Origin: Laburnicola sp. R22_1
Taxonomy: Eukaryota > Ascomycota > Dothideomycetes > Pleosporales > Didymosphaeriaceae
NCBI GenBank assembly: GCA_014281115.1
Contig: JACONQ010000006.1
Location: 2,666,001 to 2,730,000 of the forward strand
DNA: 64,000 nt
Direction: 5' to 3'
The translations under genes were made by a program, and so were the position numbers. Shown piece after piece: positions 34,232-45,953 of this stretch (its first letter is position 1; each line of letters starts with the position of its first letter). A model generated the notes under the pieces. It did no database searches. It was not told the DNA's origin and was given only the letters and a program-made list of their open reading frames with translations.

Positions 34232-35697
34232 CTTTAACTACCTAATAGGTTTTAAGAAAATAGTTAATATACTATAATAACGCTAGTAAATGCTTAAGTA
34301 ACTACTAGGAGTGGCTTAGTAGTAATACCTACTAGCGATAGCGCTAGCGAACTAACTACAAATATAACTAGCGTAATAGTAGCATAGGCTAACTAGATTT
34401 AATAGTTAGAAGTATAGGTGTTAGAGCTTCTAGCGGCTATTACAGCATAATAGATAGTAGAATTAGAAAAGACTATTTAACTATCTATAGAGAAGTATAG
34501 TAGAGAAAAAGAATTAGAAAAGTTTTTTACTAATATAGAGTTATACTATTAGTATAATTTGGCTTTATTTTTATAAAATAAGACAAGATTCTTATAGCCA
34601 GCCTACACCTAAGAAAAAGGGCAGCTAAATAGCTTTAACTATTAGTAGATAACTTTATTACTAGAAATAAAATTAGCGAAATATAAAACAAAACTAAGCT
34701 TATATTTAAAATATAGTAAGACTTTAAAAAACAAATATAAGTTATATTTAGAGAAGTAGATAAGAAATAATAAGCTAAATAATAGATTTAATAGTTATAA
34801 TAAATAATATTAGTTAGTAAGTATACTTTAGAGTTTAAGCAACTATAATCTAAGGTTAAATAAAATAACGTAGCGTTAAAGACAGTCTTCTATTATAGAC
34901 TAAAGAATAGCGTTAAGGACGCTTTGCTACTTTATAATAAACTAGACAATCTAAGCGAATTAATTAAAATTATGGTACGTATTAATAACTATCTCTATAA
35001 GAAAGTATAAGAAAAGAAATATAGCGAAGCTAAGATAATTACTAAGCTAAAGAAGAAACTCTAGATAAGACAATACTATAATAAGAATAGAGATATTATT
35101 ATAGTTAGTAAGATCTAGAAAAAGAGACATTCTAGAGGGAATAATATACCCAAAGGACCTTAAAAAGATAATAGCCTATTAAAAAAAGAAAGACAAAGGC
35201 GCTATAATAATTGCGCATGTCTAGCATATAGCAAACAAGGCCATTTTAAGCGAAACTACTTAGAGGAGCAAAGAATTAGTAGAGCTAGAGCTGTTAAAGT
35301 AGAAATAATTAGGTTCTATAGAGAAATAACTCTACTAGACCTAGATAAAAAGTACGCAGCTCTTAACTAGATAGAGTGTAAGATAGTAGTTAATAATAAA
35401 TACTATAAATAATATAAAAAAGACTAAGAGATTATAATCTAATAACCTGGCTATTAAGACTACCTTCTAATTACTATAGAAGAATGTGAAGCGCGACTAG
35501 CCTATAGAAAGAATAAGAATCCTTGCTATATTTACTATTAATAAAATTAAAAGAACTAGCATAAGCTACTAGAGTAGTACTAATACTATAATAATACCTA
35601 TAAAACCTATAGAATATATAAGCATATAATGGAATAGTGGCTAGTAGGACTAAAAAAAAAGATGCGGACAAAACACTCTATAAATAAGAGGATTATA

Positions 35698-37832
35698 ACG
35701 TGTTTGATCACGTAATGCACCCTATCGCGTAATGCACGCGCCCCACCAAAATCGCGAAATATTCAACCCACTATAACTCCACTAATATGGCTCTAATCGA
35801 CGAGGCTCTTGCGGCAATCGAATTGCTGAAACTAGGAGAACATTTTACGTATATAGAAATCGCCGAAAGATTTGGGGTTAGCCGGTTAACCCTGTCGCGG
35901 CGCGCGCGTAATAAAACCCAATCGATGGCGCGTAAGCTTGAAAATTCACAAATACTCAACGCTACGCAGGAAGCAACGCTCGTACGGTATATTCAAGACC
36001 TCTCAGCGCGAGGGATACCTCCTACAAGCTATATGATACGAAACTTTGCGTCAGAAATAGCTAGAAAATATGTTGGGACTTGCTGGCCGTCACGCTTCAT
36101 TGAGCGCCACAAACTTGACTTAATATCGCGATGGACATCTGGCATCGACGCCTCACGCCGCAGAGCTGATTCGGCCTTTAAGTACGCGCTGTACTTTAAG
36201 CTATTAGCTAAAAAAATCGAGCAATATAACGTTGACGCGCGCCATATTTACAATATGGATAAGAAGGGATTTCTTATTAGAATCCTCTCTAAATCAAAGC
36301 GCGTCTTTTCTTGCGAGCAATACGAGCGTGGGAAGTTCAAATCGATGCTCTAGGACGGCAATCGCGAGTGGATAACTTCAATAGCCTGTATTTGCGCCGA
36401 CGGCTCTACCCTTACGCCTGCCCTTATTTATCAGGCAGCCTCTGGCAACGTACAAGACACCTGGCTCCAGGATTTCAACCCTGAAATCCACAAGGCTTTT
36501 TTCACCTCCTCGCCCTCAGGATGGACCAATAACGATATCGGGCTCAGCTGGCTTAAACAGGTGTTCAACCGCGAGACGAAGGCAAAGGCAAGGACGTCGT
36601 ACCGCCTCTTAATCGTCGATGGGCATGGATCTCACGTGATAAAGGATTTCATCGATTTCTGCGACGCCAATAAGATCCTGCTGGCAATATTTCCGCCTCA
36701 CAGCACCTATACGCTTTAGCCGCTGGATGTGGGCGTCTTTGGGCCTCTCGCGAGCGCGTACAGCAACGGCCTCGCGAGCTTTATGGACGCCTGCTAGGGC
36801 CTCTCTAGCATTACAAAGAGGGACTTTTTTAGGATATTCTAGGCCGCCTAGGAGCGCGCGCTGACGTTAGCAACAGTCCTTAAGGCCTTTAAGGCTACTG
36901 GGATCGTGCCCTTAGATCCTAACAGGATCCTTAAGCGATTTTAAAACTCGCGAGCCTGAGCGCCCTAGCTCGAGCGAGAGCAGCACGTTGATCCTTAGCG
37001 CCAGCGACTGGCGTAAAATCGAGCGCTTATTACGTCAAGTTGTTGAAGATATTTACAAGTCTCAGGCTGCCAAACTCTTGCGTACGCTCCACTCGATTTT
37101 AGCGAAAAATTAGATCCTTAAGCACGAAAATACTTAGCTTAAAGAGGCCCTCGTTAACGAGCGCAAGCGCCGCTAGCGGGGTAAGGCCCTGGCGCTCGAG
37201 ACGCCGGAGGATTGCAACGGTGGCGCGATTTTCTGGTCACCAGCCAAGGTCTAGAGGGCTCGCGACTGGCAGGCACAAAAGGACGCGGAGGAGAAGGAGA
37301 TACAGCTTTAAAAGGACATCTAGGCCCAGCTTAGAGAGCAGAGCAAGCTTGAAAAGTAAGCCCTCTTGCAACAGCGACGCCTTAAAAAGGCTTAGGCTTA
37401 AGCAGAGCGCGCTCGCGAGCGCGAGCTGAAGGCTATTGAAGCTCAAGAAAAGCGAGAGGCCTGCGCAATTGAAAAATAACTCCGCAACAAGCTCAAAGCT
37501 TCCTAAAAGGGTAATTAACGTAGCCTTAAGCCTCTAGCAAAAAATCCAAAAGATATTGAGCTTGTACAGCCTGAGTTACAGCCTGTCAAAGTTGACGAGC
37601 CTGAGATGCCCGGGATCGCGCCCACGACGCGCACACGTTAAATACGCCTCCTAGAGCGCTACAGGTAGCCAATAGAAGGGCTGTATTTGTTGAATAAGCT
37701 CTTCTAATTATTACTCTAGAAAATCCAACGATTTTACAATATATACAAGCTGTACAGCTTCAAGTTGTGGATGGGCGGAAATCGCCGAAAACGTGCATTA
37801 CGCGATAGCGTGCATTACGTGATCAAACACGT
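35698..37832 (+). mobile_element. Pogo/Fot1-like transposon inserted in the Gypsy element
   Basis: 2135 bp, TA duplications at 35696-35697 and 37833-37834. About 45-bp terminal repeats start ACGTGTTTGATCACG and contain two motifs, ATCACGTAATGCAC and ATCGCGTAATGCAC, followed by GCCCCACC. It is G+C-balanced against the A+T-rich Gypsy around it, so it arrived later or escaped most RIP. Confidence 0.93.
35787..37707 (+). pseudogene. Pogo-like DDE transposase, few stops and one frameshift
   Basis: The ATG at 35787 starts MALIDEALAAIELLKLGEHF, with helix-turn-helix FGVSRLTLSRRAR. A CENP-B-like block follows, then YNMDKKGFLI, LLIVDGHGSHVI and a PLDVGVF region preceded by TAG for Gln. A +1 frameshift near 36943 leads into DWRKIERLLRQVVEDI, a Lys/Glu/Gln coiled-coil and a basic tail IRLLERYR. 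Stops are TAG/TAA in Gln/Trp contexts. It is the least damaged of its subfamily here but still inactive. Confidence 0.85.
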
Positions 37833-40800
37833 TAGAGTTAGATATAAAGAAGAATATAACAATTTACTAGAATAGATAGACTGCAATAAAAAACAATACT
37901 TAAAGCACACCTATAAGTAGAAAGAAGCGTTAACTAGTAGGCATTAACCTAGATATAGGCACCTAAAGCCTTAGAAGTGTTAGGTATAGAATTGCCAAAA
38001 GCACCAAAATGGTAATATGGATAAGGACGAAGACTAGCGTGTAAAAGACGCACAGAATTATTATAAATAATAGTATTAAAATATAGACACAGATTCTTAT
38101 TTAGATAAACCTTAGATAAAGTGTAATAAAGATAACTATTAATATTATTAGAAAATAAAAAAATTAGTAGAATACTTTCTATCTAATAAGGCCCTTACTA
38201 TAGTAGCGATAATATATAACTATATTATAAATAGGGTATTATAAAGACTAGTATTAAATATACCTTAATACTAAATATAGCGCGAAATAGTTTCTAAAGA
38301 ACCTAAAACTAATAAAAAACTAGAAAGCTCTTAGTAATAGAATTACGCTAGTAAGAGTAAAGAGACAACTCTTTATAAGATATACTATAATATAAAAATA
38401 CGTCTAAAGGTAAATATACTAGTATAAGAATATAAGATTCGCGCGTTTATAAATAGTAGTGCTAAGTAGACCTTTATATTACTATAAATAGTAGAATAAT
38501 ATAATATATTCTATTAGAATAAGCTAGAATCTATAAAGGTTATACTTATAAATAATACACTACTAGAATATAGAGATAGCGTAATACGCCTTAAAATCTA
38601 AGAGGTATTACTAGAGCTCGCTAGATTAGAAAACTAATAACAAATTAATATTATAAATCTTAGAGAAAAAGATATATTAATTAGATATAATTAGCTTAGA
38701 AAGTATAATTCTACTATTAATTAGTAAAATAGAATATTATAAAGCTAATAGCCTATAGACAAAGTTACTTTATAATAAAGATTAGAATAAAAGAAATCTA
38801 TAAGATAGGTCGCTTTAGACTATAATTTATAGTTAAGCCTAATAACCTATAGTATACTCTAGCCAGATAAGGTTAGTAAGATATTAATAATAAAAATTAT
38901 ACGCATATATAGAAAACATTCTTAGAAAGTAGAAGCTATCTAGATATAATAAGTTACGACTATAAAGAATAAACTCTAACCTAATATATTTTAAAAATAT
39001 AAAAAATACTATAAGCTCTTTAAAGAATATAAAAGCGATAATTTATTAGAGCACTAGAAGTAAAATTATAAAATTTACCTAGAGAAAAAGTAAAGCTTAA
39101 GCCTAGATATATATATTAGCTATTAAATAGCTAGTAAAAAGAACCAAAGGCGTATATTAATAAGAATCTTATAAGAGAATTTATATAATAGAGTGAAAGC
39201 TTAATAGCCTTACTAATTCTATTTATACTAAAGAAGAATAGTAAGCTAAGACTCTATATAGACTATAGATAGCTAAATAATATTATAAAAAGGATAGATA
39301 CTTCTTACCTCTTATTTAAGAACTTATAGATTAACTCTTAAAAGTTAAGTAGATTATAAAATTTAATATTTATAAAGAATATTATTAAATATAAATTACA
39401 AAGAAATCTAAATAGCTTACTACCTTTAAAATATAATATGGCCTAATTAAGTATATAGTTATGCCTTTTAGATTAATAAACGTATTAGTAATATTTTAGA
39501 CAGTTATTAATAAGGTACTATATAAATACTTAGATATATTCTATATAGCGTACTTAAATAACATACTAGTATACTCTAAGAAATTGCTTAAGAAGCATAT
39601 AGAATATATAAAGAAGGTACTTAATAAGCTAAAGTAGTATAGATTACTCTTATAGCTAGAAAAATATAAATTCTATATTACACAAACTAGATATCTTAGA
39701 TTTATTATTAGACGAGACGGTATTACTATAGACCCTTAGAAAGTCGCGGCTATATAAAACTAGCTAGTTCCTAAGATAGTTAAATTTTTTCTAGGATTTG
39801 CGAATTTTTACTAGAAGTTTATTATAGGATACTTAAAAACTATGGCACCTCTTATAGAGATAACTAAGAAGAAGAAAGAATTTTCCTAGAGCTAGGAATA
39901 GTAAGTAGCTTTTAAGAAGCTAAAGAAACTATTTACTACGGCACTATTACTATAGATACGAAATCTAATATAACTAATATAGGTAAAAATAAACGTATTA
40001 GACTACGCCTTAGAAGCTATACTTATATAGTAGAGCAAAGATAAAAAATAGAGACTAATATTCTACTATTTAAAGAAGTTCTTAGAAGTAAAACTTAACT
40101 ACGACGTTTATAATAAGAAACTATTAGTAATAATAGACTCTTTTAAATAATAAGAACTATAGCTTATAGAAGCTTAATACTAAATTAAAATATTCTTAGA
40201 TTATTAGAATCTTATAAGTTTTATATCGACTAAGAAACTTAATAAACAATAGGTTAGATAGGCAAAAATAATAGCAAACTACAATTTTAGAATCTACTAT
40301 TGCTCAGAATCGCTAAATAGGATAGCGGACGCCCTTAGCCAAAAATTAGACCTTAGGGAGACAGACTAACCTAAGACGCATAACGCGGTCTTATAGATAG
40401 GAATAGATAGCACTCTCTAATATAACTAATCGTAATTAATAAAAGTGGCAATGTTTTAATATAAAAAACTACAAGTTAAGAATTTTAAAAACTGTTTCTA
40501 ACTAAGCTAAAAATAATAAGAATAGTATAATCTAAACTAATAGATATAACACGCCACAAAAAATTATAATAATTAAGATAGAATTAAGGCACTAGATAAC
40601 GTAGCCAAGACCTTAATTAAATTATAATATAAGTCGAAGAACTAGAAACACCTAGGTATTAATAAAACAACTAGACAAATTTAGCTAGAATATAATATTC
40701 TATACGCACATAATAAGGTAAAGAAGGTTATAGGCAACTATTTAGTATGTGTAAAAAATAAGCCTAAGAGATATAAGTCCTATAAGTTATTATAACCCTT

Positions 40801-42584
40801 AATACTATCTATATAACTATAGACTAGTGTTATAATAGACTTTATAGTAAAGCTTTTAATATTAATAGAACCTAGATCTAGATAACTATACAACTTAATA
40901 TTAGTAATTATTAACTAATTAACTAAATAGGCATACTTTATACCTATAAGCGAGTCTATTATAGTAGAAGATATGGCTTATAAGATTATAAGAACTCTTA
41001 TTACTAATTATAAACTACTAGAGAAATTTATTATAGATTATAATAAGCTATTTATATCTAAGTACTAGAAAATATTATTAGTAATGCTAGAAGTTATTTG
41101 TAAGCTCGCGATAATAGCTTATATATAAATAGACAGTTAGATAAAATAAATTAACTAGATACTAGAATAATACCTATAAATATATATTAATAAGTTATAG
41201 AATAATTAGGTTAAGTTACTACTAATAGTATAATTAGTATATAATAGTATAAGGTCTAGTATAATAGAATATTTACTATACTATGCAAATTACAAATATA
41301 AGCTAATTGCTTACTAGAATCTAAAGAATATTAAGAGCCTTTTAGTATTAGCTAATAAGAAGGTCTAGCTTATATATAAGCTACACAACAATTTAAGTAA
41401 ATAAATTATCTAATAGAACTTTATAATAGCTAAATAAGCGAATAAAAATAGGCTTAAGAAACTAATTCTTAAAAGGAAGAATAAAATTCTTTTATTATAG
41501 AGAAATCTAAAGACAAAGCGACTATCTAAGAAACTTAATTACCTCTAAGTAGGACTATTTAAAATTCTAGAGAAATAAGAACTAGTAAACTATAAGTTAA
41601 AGTTGCTAGAGAAAACCTATATATATTCTATCTTTTATAAATTACTTTTTAAACCAGCACTACTAAACGCTAAAATCGAAATATAACTTAAACTTAAAGA
41701 TAAGAAGTATAAAGTTAAAGAAGTTAGAGACCTATAGAAGTTTAGATATTAGTAGAAATATCTAGTTAAATAGAAAGGATAGCCTACTAGCCAGAATATA
41801 TAAGAACCTATTAAGAATATAGTAGAATACTAGCAGCTAGTAAAGTAGTATTACTAAAAACGCGAAAACCATACCTAGAGAAAGTAGCGAATCGCTAGAA
41901 AACTACTTAATAGCGTTAAGTAAAGTCTATAATAAGAGCAAAAATTCTACTAAAGTATTAGTACTAGAATAGTTAACTAAAGAATTATTAAGCTTTTTAG
42001 TAACTTTTATCTCTAATACTAGATAGATAGCCTTTTATAAGTATACTCTTTAGTCTATTATAATATCTTCTTATTCTATAAGAGTTATATAAGAATGGCT
42101 AAGAGAGTCTTCTTATTCTTTTCTACCTTTTGCAAATACTTCTCTTAAGTTTAGTTAAGAGACTTTTAGAATAGATTAGTATAAGAACGCCTAAGGCGTA
42201 TACACTTAGAATAATAAAGAAAAAAAAATTAGCTATGACTAGATAATTAAGGCCTTAAAAAATTAATTATAGAAAATAGGTATAAGTATACTATTATAAG
42301 CAACCTTAGCTATAAAATAAAGATAGTTATAGGTTAGCGTAAAAAAATTCCTAGATATTATTAGAATATAAAATAAGAATAAAGAATTAAGTGTAGTTAA
42401 TATCTATAAATAAGGTAGAACATATCTTTATACTTAGAAAAACTTATATAATATAATAAGAATAAGAGTATTAGAATAATAACCTTAAGAAAAGGGCGAG
42501 TGTTATAAGCGTAAATATAGTAAGATTATTAAGATTTAATAAATATGTGTAGGGCACTCGTATAATAAAATATAGTAATAAGTT

Positions 42585-43818
42585 TCTTCTAGGTAAAAGT
42601 ATAAACTGTCTTTACTTATTTTGTTTTTAAGTGGCCCCACTACGTTTAATTACTACGTTTTTCTATTGTGTTACCAGTGTCCACGTGACGTAACATCACA
42701 TAACGTCACGTGCGAGCGCCAAGCCATAGGACTAGAGCGCGTCAAAGTTTTTCCAACGCCTCCCCCAGCTTCCAAGGCGACTAATCCTACGACAACAATA
42801 CCCTGACTTGCTCGCCCGCCCGCCGCGTTACTAGACAATCAACACCCACCTTTTAACCTTTCGCCGCCGCCTTACCATACAATTAACCACTTAGAATCCC
42901 TAGACGCACGCTCTAGTGCCGCCGCGATATACAATAAATCGTGCGCGCTCCCTACTCCTAATACTAAACAGTACCCTAACACTACTCTAGCTCTTTCTTC
43001 TAGATCTCTCGCAATATAATTGCGTACTTATATATTATCCACGCCTCTAGTACCTACTTTATATAACTACTATCTTTAAAGCAACTAGCTATTAATTAGA
43101 GATCTAATATTAGGTAATAATTACTTTTATAAGCTACGTAGCAGTATATAGCCGCTAGCCTAGACTCTTACTTTATAAAAATAACTATGTTTTAGTTCTT
43201 ACTAATAGTTATAAGCACTTTATACCTAAACTAGTATAGGACAATCTATATTGCAAGGCTTATTCTACTTTTAATTCTAGGCTCCTACTTAAGAAGATGC
43301 GTATTCTCCTTAATATGGCAATCTAACTCTATGGCAGCTATTTACTCGCCGCATAGGTCCTTAGTATAGACTATGCGATTTTTAATATTAAGTAGTGTCT
43401 AGCTATTATACCTGGCCGCGTTATTTGCATCTTCTAGGTAGGGGCGCAACACTATACGTCTAGTAGCAATAGCGTTTTTAGGGCGAGAAATAAATATAGC
43501 GACTAACCTTAAGGTCTTAACTAGTAATTAAATATTTATAAGAATAGAAAGGTTATATAAATAGGTAATCTATATCTAGTCGCGTATTTTATTCTACGTA
43601 GGTAATAGCCACGCGTTATATTATTATTAACTTTAGTGTCTAGTATATTTTATAATTAACTACCTCTAGTATAAGAGGCCGATTTACACGTGCTAATAAA
43701 TAGTCCCTAATTTATCTTATTACTTTACCTTTTTTAATGCGTTTTTAGTATACCTATTGCTTTCTCTTATAGCGTTATACTATATACTAAAAGATCTACG
43801 GTATTTTTCTTTCTAATA
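42585..43818 (-). mobile_element. Unclassified 1.23-kb repeat with 10-bp target duplication (copy A)
   Basis: Read on the minus strand it starts TATTAGAAAG and ends CCTAGAAGA. The 10-mer AACTTATTAC flanks it on both sides, and the intact 5' LTR contains that 10-mer once, so the duplication is real. The termini are not inverted repeats. It is not an LTR: the target duplication is too long and the ends are not TG/CA. It contains a minus-strand coding relic (ALEHASRDSK at one point). Related copies form the foldback at 61440-63983, and a fragment lies at 58560-58672. Confidence 0.75.
42790..43400 (-). pseudogene. Coding relic inside the unclassified repeat
   Basis: Treating TAG/TAA as mutated Gln, one minus-strand frame stays protein-like for about 200 codons (for example KDLCGE, AAIELDCHIKENTHLLK, ESRLAAIYCYVAYKSNYY). 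The corresponding frame is recognisable in the foldback copy near 61830-62300 (AAIELDYYIK and ESRLVTIYYYVAYRSNYY). I recognise no family. Confidence 0.4.
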
Positions 43819-44370
43819 GTAATAAGTTAGTAAATTATATAATAAATTACTATAATTATAATAATTAGAGTAATTAGAGGCACGTAATAAATTACTATAA
43901 TTATAGCAATTAGAGTAATTAGGTAAATTACTATAATTATAGTAATTATAATAAGTCTATAAAAGATTAAGGCTATATAAATCTAGAAAATCTTCTTAGT
44001 TTTAAATCTTTATAGTTAACTCTTTATAGTACTATCTTCTATATAGATTAGTACTAGTTATTTTATTTTATTTAGAATTAGAAGAGTATTATATAAGACT
44101 ATTAATATCTTACTTAATTTCTTCTAAAGTCTCTAATATAGACACCTAAGTTTACCTTACCTCTTCTAATCTAGACTAGAATAAGGTACGTAACTTTATA
44201 TTAATAAATATTACTATTTAATTCTTTTTAGAAGTATACTAGTAGTACTATCTTTTAGTTATTATTTAAGATTAAAGCTACCTATAATTACTAGACTTAA
44301 AAAGTGTAAGGGCGCTACTAGGACGCCTAATAGTTAATAAGGCAGAATAGAATAATATTAGAAGGTAAGT

Positions 44371-44691
44371 AGTGATGAGACGAATCGCTACCCGCTCTTA
44401 TCCAAAGTGAGGGGGTTTTTATCTAAACCTTCACTAGGCCCAAAGAAGACATAAGTCCCTATTCGGCTACCTAAGCGACAAGGAGGCCTTACAGTATCTC
44501 TCTTCTAGAATCAACCCGACTTGGGTTGCCCTAGGAGATTAAAACGTGCGATATCCTATTATCTTCGCTTAAAAAATAAATAATCGCCAGTCTTATAACT
44601 ATATAGCAATAATTATTATTGTGTTAGACGCCATTACGCTATTAAGGTGCTCTAGGGCACCCAACTAATTTGGGAGCCAAAGGTGCTGTTA
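44371..44691. other. Orphan segment between transposons
   Basis: G+C is higher than its surroundings. This segment and the sequence from 52312 onward were contiguous before the 44692-52311 transposon inserted at their TA. No frame or repeat in it is recognised. Confidence 0.4.
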
Positions 44692-45601
44692 CCGAATTCG
44701 GCCACTCAACGCACAGACCCCACTCAACGCACAGTTTAAGGATAGCTACCACTATTACTTTTAAAGCTGCAGAGCTCTATATATATCGTAAAATTACTAG
44801 ATTTTTTTAGAGTAGCATTTGCAAAAGCTTAATAAATTGATTAGCAATAATAAACTACGTGTGATACCTCTGTAGGAGGCGTACTTTGCGAGTGCGCGTT
44901 AATGGGCCGGATGTCTTTACCACCCCTTTAATAACTAATAGATCCTTAACATTAACCTCTAGGTCCTTAATAATATGAGCAGGAGGTGCAGGAGCCTTAA
45001 GGCTATGCGTCTTACCCTTTTTGGCCAATTGTATATTAGTCCTGAGTTGCTTTTTAGCTGCGCGCACAAGTAGATCTTCTTCGCGCTCTGCTGCCTTTCT
45101 CTGCTGTTCTTGCAACCTAACCTCTTTTGCAGCTATCCTTTTCTGCGCCTTCTACTTAAGCATAGCCTGTTTCTCCTGCTTTTTCTGCTCCTTAGCTAGC
45201 TTGTTGCGCTCCTTCTAGTGTTGTAGTTCTTCTGCTTTAGCGTCTTTTTTAGCCTAGCGATTGCGGGCAGCCTTAACTTTTAATAGCGACTAGAAGACGG
45301 CGCCACCAGCGTAATTCTTAGAGGGTTTAAGTAGTAATGCCTTGCCACGCTTACGGCGCTTCTTCTTATTAAAAAGGGCATCTCTAAGACGATTGTTTTC
45401 GTGCTAGACAAGCTGTTTCTGAGTCGCTATTGCGTGTATTGTGTGAGACAGCTACAAGACGCGTTTATTATTAAGATCCTCAACTACCTATTGTAGAAGT
45501 CCTTTAATTTTACGCCAATCGCTTGCAGAGAGTACTAATAACGTGCTATCGCTGCTTAATGGCCTCTTAGGCTCTAGATCCTTAAATTTCTTTAATATAG
45601 C

Positions 45602-45893
45602 TGTCAAATATACGGGTATTCTTGATGAGTTGAGATGGAAAAGTGGTGGGTTGATTGATTGATTGTGTGTGTTCTGTCGGAGAAGCTCGGCTACCTCGAG
45701 AAGTAACTATCTAGTACTAAGCCGCACTAGTACTATTTAGACTAGTACAGGGGCAGTGTAAAACAGTAGTGCGCCAGCCTCCTTAGTGTATTTCACAGTG
45801 AAATCACTGTGATTTACACTGATTACCACTGTAAGGGGCCATATGATCGTACACACCTACCCACTGGATTTCACAGTGACTGTCTATCTGACA
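45602..45893 (-). repeat. 3' LTR of the Copia element
   Basis: 292 bp, read on the minus strand it begins TGTCAGATAG and ends TTTGACA. Contains the palindrome TCACAGTGAAATCACTGTGA, perhaps a regulatory site. Confidence 0.95.
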
Positions 45894-45953
45894 CACCCCC
45901 TCAGCTTGGAACCATCTCAAGCTGGACCCAATTCTTCGCAGCCGTACTATAAC

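Larger units (their letters stand above)
34232..42500 (+). pseudogene. Gypsy gag-pol relic with chromodomain
   Basis: A zinc knuckle remnant of Gag is at about 35208-35275 (GHFKRN). Reverse transcriptase is seen near 39000-39900, with the YLDD active-site box changed to YLNN (39551-39562), followed by LVYSK. RNase H follows, then an integrase core near 41000-41250 (INQILE). A C-terminal chromodomain lies near 41690-41860 (YLVK..KG..PTS then NIVEYQQLVKQYY), which places it in the chromovirus clade. Nearly every Gln/Trp codon is a stop. The gag/protease part is interrupted at 35698-37832. Confidence 0.82.
33771..44206 (+). mobile_element. Ty3/Gypsy chromovirus retrotransposon, RIP-decayed, with two nested insertions
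   Basis: 5' LTR 33771-34231 starts TGTTATAAGC and ends TTAACA. A polypurine tract AAAAGGGCGAG at 42490-42500 abuts the 3' LTR, which starts at 42501 and is itself split by another element (42585-43818), ending at 44206. The internal region is further split by a pogo-like element (35698-37832). Without these nested elements it is about 7.1 kb. Strong A+T bias and ubiquitous TAG/TAA point to RIP. Confidence 0.88.
42501..44206 (+). repeat. 3' LTR of the Gypsy element, split by an insertion
   Basis: LTR sequence at 42501-42584 resumes at 43819/43829 and ends TTAATA at 44206 (TTAACA in the 5' LTR). The two halves join seamlessly when aligned to the 5' LTR. Confidence 0.88.
32302..44370 (+). mobile_element. 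RIP-decayed pogo-like transposon split by a Gypsy element
   Basis: The left end is flanked by TA (32300-32301) and starts CCGTATTTCCCCACC, with CCCCACCTGGCGCACAG and CCCCACCTGACGCACAG in tandem. A stop-filled transposase in the plus direction runs to 33770, where the Gypsy LTR starts. After the Gypsy's far LTR (44206) the same protein resumes (KYTSSTIF, matching NYAGGAVF of the element at 44692). The right terminal repeat is not seen; the copy is probably truncated near 44370. The 5-bp Gypsy target duplication reads GGTAT on the left and AATAT on the right, two G-to-A changes apart. Confidence 0.7.

Noticed and set aside
42585..43818. Solo LTR of another retrotransposon
   Set aside because: Target duplication is 10 bp, ends are not TG/CA even allowing for RIP, and the same unit forms a tail-to-tail inverted pair elsewhere.
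45602..45893. Possible intron or regulatory block in the transposase
   Set aside because: It is an LTR: an identical copy lies at 50788-51079 and both are flanked by the same ATAGC duplication.
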